Shown one piece after another: positions 21,101 through 25,003 of a DNA stretch of 64,000 nucleotides. The translations under genes and the position numbers were made by a program. A model generated the notes under the pieces. The model saw only the letters and a program-made list of their open reading frames with translations, was not told the DNA's origin and ran no database searches. The DNA comes from Dactylosporangium vinaceum (GTDB taxonomy: Bacteria > Actinomycetota > Actinomycetes > Mycobacteriales > Micromonosporaceae), in the NCBI RefSeq assembly GCF_019904175.1, contig NZ_CP061913.1, positions 8,370,001 to 8,434,000 on the forward strand. The letters are read 5' to 3'. Numbering within the stretch: the stretch's first letter is position 1; each line of letters begins with the position of its first letter.

Positions 21101-23757
21101 GCGACCGCCGTCTCCCGATCGGGCACGACCACGGGGGAAGGCTCGGCGGCCTTCGCCACCAGGTGCGGCACCCGGTCCGGGTCGCCGTGCAGCACGGCCA
21201 GCACGCTCGGCCCGCCGGCAAGGGCCTGGGTCAACAGCTCCAACGCCACGCGCGTCGGCAGGGGCGTCATCCCGGTCCGGCCGGTGGAGCGCTCGACGGC
21301 TTCGGCGGACGGCCGCATGCCGCCGTCGCTCCACAGTGGCCAGGCCATCGCCAGTGTCCGGCCCGGGCGGTCGGCGCGGGCCGCGCGCTGCCGTGCGTAG
21401 GCCAGCTGGAACGCGTTGGCGTAGGCGTAATCGGCCTGTCCCGGATTCGGCAACACGGCCGACAGGGAGGAGAACAGCGCGAAGAAGTCCAGGGGGTCCC
21501 CGGCTGTGGCCCGGTCGAGATTGACGGTGCCGGCGAGCTTGGGCGCACAGGTCGCGAGCAGGTCACCGACCGGCTTGCGGAAGAACACACCGTCCCGGAC
21601 GGCACCGGCGCAGTGCAGGACGCCGTCGATGCGCCCGAACGCCGCTCGGGCCGCCGCGGCCGCGGCATCGGCCTGCGCGGGATCGGTGATGTCGGCGCGG
21701 ACATAGCGGACGTCCCCGCCGCGCGCACACCAGCCCGCCATCCGACGCTCCAGGTCCGCGGTCGCGGTGGAGCGCCCCACGAGCATGACCCGCGCGCCGT
21801 ACCGCTCCACGAGATGCTCGGCCAGCAGCCCGGCGATGCCGCCCGCGCCGCCCGAGACGAGGTAGCTGCCCCCGGGCCGGAAGGACTCGGCAGCACCGGA
21901 CGGCAGCGGCACGTCAGCCCAGCCCGGCGCCTGCCGGCGACCATCGCGGTACCGGACCCAGGACTCCTCGGCTTCGTCGGCCAGCTCGGCCGGCAGCACG
22001 TCGGCGAGCTCCAGCTCGGAGGCCTCCACGAGACGGACCCGCAGCGCCGGCACCTCGCCGGTGATCGTGGCGGCGAGTGCGGCGATGGCCTCCAGCTCCG
22101 GCGCGGCCGGCTCGGGGGCGACGACGGCGATCCGGGTGGGCCTCGTGAGCCGCCGCTCCACCAGGGCGCCGGCCAGCACCCACAGGGTCTCGGCGGCCGC
22201 GGTGGCGGGTCCGTTCCCGGGCCCGGCATCGACGATCTGGGCGTATGCGGTGATCTCCCGGCCGTCGGCGGCGAGCGCGTCGAGGAGCCGCCCGACCTGG
22301 CCGCGGTCCGTCGGGTCCAGCCGGAACCGGTCGGGGCCCAGCCGGTCGAAGCCCGCACCGACCATGACGGTGACGACGCTGCGCGCCCCGGCCCGGAGCC
22401 GCTCCACGAGCGCGGTGCCGCCGTTGATGACCAGCAGATCGCCGGGCTCGGTGCCGGCGGCGGTGATCGGCCGGTCGGCCCACAGTTGCCGCAGGCAGAA
22501 CGCGGAACCGGAGTCAGCCGGCCGCGGCGTGGTCGGGGCCGGCTGGGGGTGGGCCGGCTGCGAGGCAGTGGGGATGTGGATGGTGTGGGCGCCGGCCAGG
22601 TGCCGGGCGAGGCTCGCCACATCGCCGTGCTCGAACAGCAGGGTGGGATACAGCGTGGCGCCCGCCAGCGTCTCCAGCTCCTCGCCCAGCTCGAGCAGCG
22701 CCACCGAGTCCAGGCCCAGGTCGTAGAAGCCGACGTCCACCGGCACATCACCGGCGGCGCGGCCGAGCCGCTCGCCGATGCGGGCTCGGAGGTGCCCCAC
22801 CAGCGCGACCACCGGGTCCGCCGCCGGGACTGCCGGCTCCACAACGGGGTGCACCGGCTCCGCGGCCGGGGCGGGCTGTCGCGGGGCGGCGCCGAGGCGG
22901 GTGATCAGCTCCGGGTGGCGGATGCGTTTGCAGGACATCTCGCTGAACTCGGCCAGGAGGTGCCCGGCGCCGTCGTGCACCGAGTAGTCGTTGCGCAGCA
23001 GGTCGCCGGTCTTCGAGGGGCGCTCGGGGTGCGGGATGTAGGCGTACACCGTGCCACGCAGCCGGCCGGGCGCCCGGAAGTGTCCGATGTGGAACGGGAT
23101 GAACGGCTCCTCGCCGACCTCCTCGTCCTGGCCGAACGCGGCCAGGGTGGAGGCGTCCATCTTGGCCGGGTGCAGGTGGAAGGCGTCCTCGTGGTCGGCC
23201 ACCGCGGGGTCGAGGCGCAGCTCGGCCAGCAGGTACTCCGGCCCGCGGTACAGCCGGCCGAGGCACGTCATCGCGGCACCGTGACGGATGCCCTCGCGGC
23301 GGGTGCGGGCATACAGCAGGTCCATGTCGTCGACACGCACGGCGCCCGACTTGAGTGCGTCGATGTCGATGCGGGACACCGCCGTGCCCGGCTCGGCGAG
23401 CTCGGCGTGGCCGCCGAGACCGTCCAGCTCGGCGCGGCAGTTCTCCTGCCACGGGCCGTCCGGGGTGCCGTCGCACAGGGGGCGGCTGTCCACGCGGACC
23501 CGGGGTACCGGCTCGGACAGCACCACGGCGATCCGCAGCTCCCGGTCGTGGTCCTCGGTCGTGGTGACCGGGGCCGCGAAGCGGACGTCGCGCAGGGCGA
23601 GGCGCCGGTGGTCGAGCCCCTGGGCCGTCAGCACCCGGTAGACGATGTCCAGGAACGTGACCCCGGGCAGCACGGACACGCCGTGCACCCGGTGGTTGGC
23701 CATGATGAAATCCGAGTGGGTCAGCTGGATCCGACACTCGATGTCCTGCTCAGACAT
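3127..23757 (-). CDS. Giant trans-AT polyketide synthase with terminal DUF-SH-TE (6876 aa), LnmJ-like
   Basis: Multimodular PKS with no integrated AT domain. Domains by residue: DH 1-290 (His22, HxxxGxxxxP), ACP Ser351, KR about 440-870 (nucleotide motif near Tyr632); KS 882-1310 (Cys1048), ECH 1570-1815, ACP Ser1900; KS 2038-2465 (Cys2209), DH about 2610-2880 (His2636), KR (near Tyr3071), C-methyltransferase (Glu3478 in LEIGAGTG), ACP Ser3702; KS 3789-4215 (Cys3957), KR (near Tyr4561), ACP Ser4847; KS 4939-5380 (Cys5101), ACP Ser5620, ACP Ser5713, DUF 5790-6105, PLP-lyase SH 6160-6560 (Lys6396), TE to the C-terminus (Ser6707, His6848). All four KS keep Cys and the HGTGT and GH histidines. 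The terminal DUF-SH-TE is the signature of the leinamycin family, where SH installs sulfur. The protein starts in mid-module, so it must take over from the KS that ends the other synthase. ATG 23757 follows AAGGAG at 9 bases. Module parts are itemised separately. Confidence 0.96.
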   Translation of the reverse strand: MSEQDIECRIQLTHSDFIMANHRVHGVSVLPGVTFLDIVYRVLTAQGLDHRRLALRDVRFAAPVTTTEDHDRELRIAVVLSEPVPRVRVDSRPLCDGTPDGPWQENCRAELDGLGGHAELAEPGTAVSRIDIDALKSGAVRVDDMDLLYARTRREGIRHGAAMTCLGRLYRGPEYLLAELRLDPAVADHEDAFHLHPAKMDASTLAAFGQDEEVGEEPFIPFHIGHFRAPGRLRGTVYAYIPHPERPSKTGDLLRNDYSVHDGAGHLLAEFSEMSCKRIRHPELITRLGAAPRQPAPAAEPVHPVVEPAVPAADPVVALVGHLRARIGERLGRAAGDVPVDVGFYDLGLDSVALLELGEELETLAGATLYPTLLFEHGDVASLARHLAGAHTIHIPTASQPAHPQPAPTTPRPADSGSAFCLRQLWADRPITAAGTEPGDLLVINGGTALVERLRAGARSVVTVMVGAGFDRLGPDRFRLDPTDRGQVGRLLDALAADGREITAYAQIVDAGPGNGPATAAAETLWVLAGALVERRLTRPTRIAVVAPEPAAPELEAIAALAATITGEVPALRVRLVEASELELADVLPAELADEAEESWVRYRDGRRQAPGWADVPLPSGAAESFRPGGSYLVSGGAGGIAGLLAEHLVERYGARVMLVGRSTATADLERRMAGWCARGGDVRYVRADITDPAQADAAAAAARAAFGRIDGVLHCAGAVRDGVFFRKPVGDLLATCAPKLAGTVNLDRATAGDPLDFFALFSSLSAVLPNPGQADYAYANAFQLAYARQRAARADRPGRTLAMAWPLWSDGGMRPSAEAVERSTGRTGMTPLPTRVALELLTQALAGGPSVLAVLHGDPDRVPHLVAKAAEPSPVVVPDRETAVAIIGLAGQYPGAENLDAFWRNLADGRDSIVEVPPERWDHAAYFDPDRSAGGRTYGRWGGFLDGVDRFDFSFFGISRKDAGRMDPQERLFLMASWRALEDAGYASGSRSAQSVGVYVGVMWNHYQLLAEQDGGVAPPAMHASIANRVSYCLDLHGPSMAVDTACSSSLTAVHLAVESIRRGESDLALAGGVNVTIHPQKYLQLAQGQFLSSDGRCRSFGSDGDGYVPGEGVGAVVLKALDRALADGDHIYGVIRATALNHTGRTSGFTVPSPSVQGGLVRAAVAQAGWDPATIGYIEAHGTGTSLGDPIEVEGLRQAFAGAGLPSGSCPIGSVKSNIGHLESAAGIAGLTKVLLQLRHAELVPSLHSSTTNPKIDFTGTPFRVQQTRSAWPKAAGGTPRRAGISAFGAGGANAHLLVEEAPEAAVRTGRPDGACLFVLSARSDAALREHAQQYVDFLADRRPSAGAEERVAVAVAQMLAVPVEAVDHREPLGDLGLDAAGLQELNRHLDGLGLGRAGSGPATLDTTIAELAAGGSADDPWLLADLTYSLQVGRTPMSNRLAIVAADVAALRDTLSTFLRSGPSDALWTSAAGGKAGLADSGAALREGRLAEVAAHWVAGGEVRWPTGQARRRPLPTYPFQREVCWLGRRRRTDDPVRIIAGPEEDVRIVAPPIAPAVPPELGAGGGEGVEMRVLEPGIALLTMRDDGGRNMFTAAMMEGLESAFARIAADDAIKAVVVTGTETVFSMGATADALETLAGGGSRFTDAPFVYEGMLRCDRPVIAAVRGHASGGGLAFGLYADMVVMAREGVYSANFMKYGFTPGMGATYILEQRLGPVVAAEMFFTGRPLEGAELERRGANVSFAAQADVLAVALGLARSAAEKAPHAVRVLKRDLADRALERLRPVIVRESAMHDQVFGADSVSRIQEHFAKVNGFRAEPAPAPVATLAPRTTPAPAPAPAPVPAQVPQPAAEAPPAGPDPATVAAVVQDVLCASLYLEKSEIDPKLNFNEMGLDSLGAVELVREVNRAFGLDIDSVAVYDHPTIPQMVAHIGELLERDRNLRAAATAAAPRAVPPAPQEAAPVSLVSLRPVSEAPPAAPPPAVTLQPTAPTPAPAVALQPTAPTPAPPVAEAPTVAVAPSPSPVTGPEMDDRAVPIAVIGMSGRFPDASDLDSFWHNLVTGRDSVREVPAGRWDVATYFDPDRRTPGRTYSKWAALLDDVDLFDPQFFRISPLEAAAMDPQQRLFLQTAWSCVEDAGYALTGGAKRRWGVFVGCAAGDYLDLLRPEQQSETAHAFLGNSSSVLAARIAYLLDLTGPTMAVDTACSSSLVAVHLACESIRSGECDAALAGGVALMLTPRMHVLTSKTGMLSPTGRSAPFDASADGIVLGEGSGAVLLKRLDRALADGDRVHGVILGSGVNGDGRTNGITAPSALSQADLIRRVQQRAGVGPAELSYVEAHGTGTPLGDPIEVRALDMVLGTDGDSCGIGSVKSNIGHTTMAAGVAGLLKVLLALRHRTLPPSLHYATTNPEIDFTRGRLRPIAAAEPWRPGSSGRLVGAVSSFGFSGTNAHLIVAEPPAPTRPAGAHKGPWLVPVSALDRPALVRSLTILADRLERHDSLADTAFTLALGRAHLPARAAFVVADLPSLVPLLRSEAAGRSQPRGDGELHESAAAFVRGEDIDWHALYADSGGRRTSLPTYPFARERHWIDAGPATPAVSATPAVPVEPAASVEPAASVEPGIGPVDWIVADHVIGGTPLLPGVASFELVAAASARPADSLRLTSVQWLRPFEVTQRREPAVVMNGDTFELSAQPGGPACTRGRVAPADAAPVAELLDPVAIAARCANIRTRTDIYPAFAAAGIAYGPSFQALDLVRYGENEALGTITVPPARARELGTRPLHPVPLDAALQVIMVLTADEGRAQVPFALAALDVFGPVPAHGYAHVIRDGAAYTVRLADLDGRVLVRLTGLALRPVREPEPPIGLYVPSWADAAPLATDPVTAGRALVIHGPEQPDLAEAIAAAHRAGGAAASTVAWQDAPLALATAPDEVYFLAGRRAAGSEKALFRAVKALLANEFARRPLRLKVVLSGAVDVDGGPVTPSGAGTQGMAATIAAEYPQWTVGCIDIGSHSAAVTVIAERLRHERCTERLVAWRAGRRLVRTLVPADVTPVRGRSAPAGFRAGGTYLIVGGAGGIGQALCRHLARTVGAKLVIIGRSAAGERTAALLAEIEQLGGQGLYLSADTSDPQALRLAVRQARRRFGALHGAFHAALVLRDRTLARMDESDLDAVLAPKVAGAVTFGETLRTERLDFLTFFSSAVSFTAAAGQANYAAASTFEDAYAMQLRRRCAFPVSVVNWGYWGSVGVVADERHAQRLAGFGVRSIDPSEGMAALTALLAGGLPKALVIKANDEGLARLGVRPPAPSEQAGTTDPIARARAAFAELERLSVALVTRRLEEAGAGPATATSGEVLATRLRALPERRGLVDAVAEMLTDSGTGPDAPVTADALLARYPDLAPHVELLTRSVEALPDVLNGSRGATEVLFPGGSADLVERVYRGQRSADHYHRLLAEQVAAAAARFHRELGRPARILEIGAGTGSSTAFVLPAVDGTPVDYCYTDVSTAFLRRGEDAFGPRYPSVRFQRLDIEQDPAPQGFAEHGYDIVVATNVLHATARMATTLGNARRLLTPGGLLLVNEVTRSSHFLTLTFGLTPGWWRFQDPAVRLRHTPLLGPRQWQRSLAEAGFVGVRTLGFAGTDPDRLEQCLFVATAATVPSDAAAPAPAAVRDYVRDVFAEVLRFDAGRLEDRVTFENYGVDSLVSLDIVGRLERDLGSLPATLLFEQMTIADLATYFLEHHADRLAAVLGHPEPAPAAPRLDEPVRTPAEPPAREQASAPVETQVAEEDIAVVGVAGRYPGAPDVEAFWRLLADGRTGVTEVPADRWDWRTHFDPRKGTAQRTYSRWGGFIDGVDQFDPAFFGILPRDAENIDPQERLFLETAWELLERAGRLGESTREPSTGVFVGTMYGSYGQLAAAGWARGELSGAHSAYWSIANRVSYFLDLHGPSFAVDSACSSSLLAVHLACESIRRGECRTAIAGGVNVLLHPAHFVALSSLNMLSADGRSKVFDAAADGFVPGEGVGAVLLKPLRAAIADGDEIWGVLKGGLANAGGKTGGYTVPNPGAQADLVAKAVRRAGVDPATIGYVEAHGTGTELGDPIETAGLSRAFDTDEPGGSRRAIGSVKANIGHLEGAAGIAGLTKVLLQLRHGRLAPCAHLETVNPKIGLDPQRWYFPRELTDWPRIAADVPRRAGVSSFGAGGSNVHLVVEEYMGAPVAQPRVIGQEHVFVLSARTPGQLRTYAARVAQFLGTPAALDIRLEDLCYTSQVGRRAMAERLAVRVHSPMDLAAKLSAYAAGDEAPSAEVPDGAAANDPVAAWVRGATVDWAARWPAPAPRRIGFPTYPFARSRHWLSTVQETVMRYQRPAWDLSPAAGSSWRPRVLLVSTEDHPLAQELRRIAEAAGTHVEVAAPGADVSRTVESLAGRGLLPDAIVHTGSPADPGSSLLSLLELVAGVLRGRSPSPLRVVYAHTGSAPRDVMVAAAIRTLALEHSGVGGARVQFETGASAGFRAARLFEELASAATGAVEVRIGDGVRSTKRLEEFTPVAAAAPPVRPDGTYLVTGGAGALGRHIARLLAEAGAGRIVLVGRSRPSRAVADSIAQLGAAVEYRRADIADEAAVRGLVAEIGALHGIVHAAGVTRDALAVRKTAEQVAEVLAPKVTGTVLLDAATAGAPLDFFVLFSSVVAETGNPGQADYAAANAFLNAFADERESRRARGERRGRTVAIGWPLWADGGMRVDEATRKLFAQRWSMVPMSTAAGLDAFRRGLAGSQTSFLVAQCLPAAVPPESQARAVPQPDLADAADPERLRAGVEERLRGLASAFLLVDVSEVDLRDDLLETGFDSISLTELITRVNDVYRLDLLPTVLFECANLALFAQYLVREHPAEIAATLPPVAPSTPSTPTASTAPAAVTSTPVAPSETAPGARVVAAGSARGDVAVIGMAGVLPGAADLGAFWAGLAAGADLIGAAPADRLELHAHADTREVRAGFIADVAGFDAGLFRISPAEAALMDPQQRLFLQAAWQSVEDAGYRPESLAGTDTGLFVGVSTTDYADLLRAHGVAVQAHTASGIAHSILANRVSHVLDLHGPSEAVDTACSSSLVAIHRAVQSIAAGDCTLALAGGVNALLSPGLFTAFAQSGMLSPDGACKTFDKDADGYVRGEGVGVILLKPLAAAEADGDHVYAVIRGTAVNHGGRSASLTAPNPEAQARVVARAYRSAGIDPATVTAIEAHGTGTRLGDPVEVEGLKKAFAELYGDRGHPAPAAAHVAIGSVKTNIGHLEAASGIAGVLKMLLAMRHRSLPPSIHFAEPNPYLRLDGTPFFVNDRLRPWDGVAGPDGQAVLRAGVSSFGFGGSNAHIVLESAPAPAAVSGAPGGPRLLVLSARGETGLREYAGSLADALGAGLDRVAYTLQVGRAAYPHRLAFVARDEEHAAGVLRAFAAGETPAEVHRGVAPAGASARVGGPADAASAPGGSLEAVATRWVAGAAVEFGELWPGAVPGRTPLPGPPLQRRTFWFDDRVDQTSREEAMPQAPEPGRPAAVAVRRGSRVSLAPVSAQRRTAPPAAVRELPPPSDPVPAPARTGAYAVIRDQVADILGLLPEEVAADRPFADLGLDSIFRMDLARRLNTAFSLELQAAELYEYDTVNLLAGHVTVGGSTGRDAAESVEPPAVVSVAPVEGVRALVVKLVERVLARPIDETRSFTDNGLTSFDMLRIVSALERRFGAVRKTLLFDRPTVDALTDHLTGEYGPDRSAGLLRASLDEAPDSTGGPVSLVPVAAPPGDGPLIIRKRLLGELPQVSALLDEIDLAHAKEGGLAGRDIAPLAFVGSARRSYFNFSRRDEHLFAWSYAGSEEDFAPLVEEWIAYATRHGLRPNFLSLLPLGEVAGVPLTATPFGAVQRLEDLAAFTLDAAGMSRLRNLVRRFGRSGRCEVVEYRVGDDAGTDREIADMVDRWGAHKQMVNPYVGIVRDELGQGRLAGRHRVFLTRVNGTLANVVIITKIPSEPGYLLDLEFYPQEMARGGLEYTIVAILEKLRDEGSALFSFGASFGVRLGSSPTADPDVEAGLTELRSAGIFGEGNFQFKNKFRPRNAAIYLCRPAQGPRTAVTDVILMIANPDIDADVPGMLHGGTPVPRPAPAAVKAGETAKVPAKAPVKAPANAPARDLAGCGYNPLNMAHADVEIDLLTDSWAELATPAVAARAAHLDELAARRPDHRSGWTGPSWLPFEHAVLTSSGKAAEALLCRSWAGPRGTVIHNGLFPSWSLSLADAGFAAVRTPNVGDRRPRPTGLFQGDVDLPLLRGRLAEINGGTAFVGIELSGNATGGYPISVANLRAVREMAATHGVPIVLDATRMLENAAFVARHEEQWRGADLWDVVRELLSLADAATFSLSKDFGVSFGGLVATRIPALADRLREHEAIRGREVGLAARKMLTAALDDRDGVARQVTERMEAVRALWTGLDAAGVPVVAPAAGHCVLLDLERVERLAGSALPAESCLAWIYGGTGVRAARHLGDLGPDAPSGRHLRLAVPVGLTAAEARDIAGRLAALWSDPSPIPELLPVEGRPGHAGAPLRYHPAAELPEDIEQAMREGHRAADDNVTVLREHAPGVRRLLLGRPDRPVEVLTAGDGPVLLLMHPFNIGAGVFAHQFAGLSDRFRLISVHHPGVGATAAAEDLTLDGLARLYRSVLDELGVTEQVHVLGSSFGGLVAQSYALQYPSGCASLTLVGSSYKVGNRNGEVNRLSVVAAEDFDRIVAHASSARIGRERAGLERLLLRCESMDPEIGLRFLDVFAAQPTLFGRLPDIEVPTLIVQGRHDTVIPAKAAHLLHGAIPTAQYVELAGAGHFPCLTHPDEVADVVLPFLAAHAPLGSSR
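3130..3920 (-). other. C-terminal thioesterase domain
   Basis: Alpha/beta hydrolase of about 260 residues with the nucleophile elbow GSSFGGL (Ser6707) and His6848 in GAGHFPC. It releases the finished chain, probably as a macrolactam or macrolactone, or by hydrolysis; the sequence does not tell which. Confidence 0.9.
4078..5280 (-). other. SH domain: PLP-dependent cysteine/thiocysteine lyase
   Basis: About residues 6160-6560. Fold-type-I PLP lyase related to tryptophanase and tyrosine phenol-lyase: GIELSGNATGGYPIS, VLDATRMLENAAF, and the Schiff-base Lys6396 in SLSKDFGVSFGG. In leinamycin-family synthases this domain cleaves the C-S or S-S-linked cysteine adduct on the chain to leave a thiol or hydropersulfide. 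Its presence is the main reason to place the cluster in that family. Confidence 0.88.
5443..6390 (-). other. DUF of the leinamycin-type DUF-SH didomain
   Basis: About residues 5790-6105. The pattern (SYFNFSRRDEHLFAWSYAG near the start, TRVNGTLANVVIITKIP and LDLEFYPQEMARGGLEYTI in the middle, ALFSFGASFG near the end) looks like a GNAT-fold domain of the DUF2156 / lysylphosphatidylglycerol-synthase C-terminal kind. Its place between the tandem ACPs and the SH domain matches the DUF of LnmJ. Its activity is not assigned from the sequence. Confidence 0.7.
9088..12393 (-). other. PKS module KS-KR-ACP
   Basis: Residues 3789-4890. KS Cys3957 in VDSACSSSL; KR with TGGAGALGRH and catalytic SSVVAETG...GQADYAAAN; ACP TGFDSISL at Ser4847. 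This predicts a beta-hydroxy extension. The TELITRVN helix after the ACP Ser is of the common trans-AT type. Confidence 0.9.
12538..17646 (-). other. PKS module KS-DH-KR-MT-ACP
   Basis: Residues 2038-3740. KS Cys2209; DH with His2636 in HVIGGTPLLPG and a DAALQ second motif; KR with VGGAGGIG and SSAVS...GQANYAAAS; SAM-dependent C-methyltransferase with LEIGAGTGSST; ACP YGVDSL at Ser3702. This predicts an alpha-methylated, alpha,beta-unsaturated extension. Confidence 0.88.
17726..17799. repeat. 35-bp direct repeat (period 39), two copies, in an interdomain linker
   Basis: Two copies differing at one base, in frame, giving a duplicated ALQPTAPTPAP segment in the Pro/Ala-rich linker before the second KS of the giant PKS. 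Typical of recent linker duplication. Confidence 0.8.
17938..21114 (-). other. PKS module KS-[carrier-like insert]-ECH-ACP
   Basis: Residues 882-1940. KS Cys1048. In the post-KS linker, about residues 1345-1420, lies a carrier-protein-like segment whose phosphopantetheine Ser is replaced by Ala1382 (LGLDAAGL). The ACP Ser is Ser1900. There is no KR or DH, so the keto group at this module is left free. The embedded ECH next to that unreduced keto group points to beta-branching here. The ACP lacks the Trp at +6 from Ser that flags many beta-branching ACPs, so the branch position is inferred. Confidence 0.85.
18313..19050 (-). other. Embedded enoyl-CoA hydratase domain of ECH2 (decarboxylase) type
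   Basis: About residues 1570-1815 of the giant PKS. GHASGGGLAFGLYADMVV followed by SANFMKYGFTPGMGAT is the pattern of PksI/MupK-type ECH2 enzymes, which decarboxylate the glutaconyl-like intermediate formed after HMG synthase and ECH1 act. The matching ECH1-type dehydratase is the separate protein at 54439-55215. Fusion of ECH2 into a PKS module is known in other trans-AT systems. Confidence 0.85.
21148..23757 (-). other. PKS half-module DH-ACP-KR (start of LnmJ-like protein)
   Basis: Residues 1-870. The N-terminal hot-dog DH keeps His22-x3-Gly26-x4-Pro31. The ACP motif is LGLDSVAL at Ser351. The KR has the glycine-rich SGGAGG turn and the catalytic Ser and Tyr in SSLSAV...GQADYAYAN. DH-ACP-KR order, with the ACP before the KR, is a known trans-AT layout. 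No KS precedes it, so the partner KS is the one ending the synthase at 35236-47769 (residues 3688-4105 of that protein). The expected product is an alpha,beta-unsaturated unit if both DH and KR act. Confidence 0.85.
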
Positions 23758-23785
23758 GCCGCTGTCTCCTTGCGGGGCTGGGGGC

Positions 23786-24928
23786 CTACGCCGCCGAGCC
23801 GGTCCCGGGCGCGATGTCGGCCCGGGAGTCAGCCAGGAAGTCGGCCAGGATCTGGCGCAGGCGCGGGCCCGCTCCGAAGACTGAGATGTGGTCGCCGTGC
23901 GGCTCGACCCGCAGGGTCGCGGCGGGCAGTGCGTCCGCGATCCGGTGGGAGCCGCCCGGGTGGGCCGTGTGGTCGTCGTCGCTGGTGATCACCAGGACCG
24001 GCTGGCGGACGCCGGGGATCAGCGCCGTGATGTCGGTGGTCATCGTCGCGCCGGTCACCAGGCAGTAGCGGTAGAACAGCTCCGCGGTCACGTACGGGTA
24101 GACCACCAGGTGCGCGACGTCGGCCGGTACCGCGGCGAGGGCCGTCTGCGCGAGCGCGCCGTTGATGGCGGCGGCGTCGTCGCGGCTCGTCGCGGCCATC
24201 GCCATGAGGGCCTTGAGATTGTCCTGGTGGGTGGTGGTCGGGCCGGGTGTGCCGGAGAAGTCGCCGTGCCACAGGCTGAGCGACGAGACCCGCCGCGGTG
24301 CCCGCTCGGCCGCCTGCAGCGCGATGACCGCGCCGCCGCACAGGCCCATCAGGTGGGCGTCGGGCAGGCCGTAGTGGTCCATGACCGCGAGGAGGTCGTC
24401 GGCCTGGGCCGACAGGTCGCAGGCCAGCGTGTCGAAGCCGGCGTCGGAGCACCGCGGGTCGAACAGACCCCTGGTCTCCCAGGTGATCACATAGTGGGTC
24501 CCGGCGAGGTGCCGCATCCACGGCTCGCAGAGCTGGGCCGGCATGCCGCACGCGGAGGCCAGGATGATCGCGGGCCGGCCGGGGTCGCCCGCGGCATAGG
24601 TCCGCAGCGTCACGCCGTCAGTGGTCCGCACCTCGGTCCTGGACGCGAGGAAGCCGTCCACCGCGGCACCGGCGCCGGCCAGCTCGGTGGCGTGGGCGTA
24701 CGGCCGCAGGACGGCGTCGACGATGGGGTCGAAGCGGCCGGCCTGACCGGCGAGGGACAGGTCCAGGCCCAGCGAGGCGGCGATGGTCCGCAGCGCCTCG
24801 ACGCTCGGCCCGGCCAGGGACGTGCGAAGGGGGTAGCCCGCCTCGGCGAGCGGCCGGAGCGAGGCCACCGCCGAAACGGCCGCGGCGGCTGAAGCAGCGC
24901 CGGCCGGGCGGATGTCAACTGCGGTCAT
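23786..24928 (-). CDS. Cys-nucleophile aminoacyltransferase, SyrC/CmaE-like alpha/beta hydrolase (380 aa)
   Basis: Alpha/beta hydrolase fold in which the nucleophile elbow carries Cys instead of Ser: GLCGGA, Cys197, with an acidic SDDD segment near 316 and His347 in PHGDHIS. Thioesterase-like proteins with this Cys include SyrC and CmaE, which shuttle a chlorinated or to-be-chlorinated aminoacyl group between carrier proteins in syringomycin and coronatine biosynthesis. The halogenase and the free PCP are encoded just upstream in the same operon, which is the same gene set. I infer that it moves the amino acid between the A-PCP-TE protein, the free PCP and the assembly line. The ATG at 24928 is 5 bases after AAGGAGG; a GTG one codon earlier is too close to the ribosome site. 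Plain hydrolase activity remains possible. Confidence 0.75.
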   Translation of the reverse strand: MTAVDIRPAGAASAAAAVSAVASLRPLAEAGYPLRTSLAGPSVEALRTIAASLGLDLSLAGQAGRFDPIVDAVLRPYAHATELAGAGAAVDGFLASRTEVRTTDGVTLRTYAAGDPGRPAIILASACGMPAQLCEPWMRHLAGTHYVITWETRGLFDPRCSDAGFDTLACDLSAQADDLLAVMDHYGLPDAHLMGLCGGAVIALQAAERAPRRVSSLSLWHGDFSGTPGPTTTHQDNLKALMAMAATSRDDAAAINGALAQTALAAVPADVAHLVVYPYVTAELFYRYCLVTGATMTTDITALIPGVRQPVLVITSDDDHTAHPGGSHRIADALPAATLRVEPHGDHISVFGAGPRLRQILADFLADSRADIAPGTGSAA

Positions 24929-25003
24929 CACTGCCTCCTTGGCAGTCCCGATGCCGCGCGGAGCGGTCTCACGCGCGGCACCTCTGAGCGACGTTCGGAC
25001 GGC

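Noticed and set aside
18364..23988. Very long open frame on the plus strand (over 1800 codons) antisense to the giant PKS, and similar ones at 10450-13956, 13987-18336 and 40327-47835
   Set aside because: They mirror the GC-rich third positions of the PKS on the other strand, show no recognisable domain, and have Arg/Ala/Gly-rich composition typical of shadow frames.
24932..25003. Half-site CTCTGAGCGACG between halogenase and acyltransferase genes as a sixth operator
   Set aside because: Only one arm is present and the genes read as one operon.
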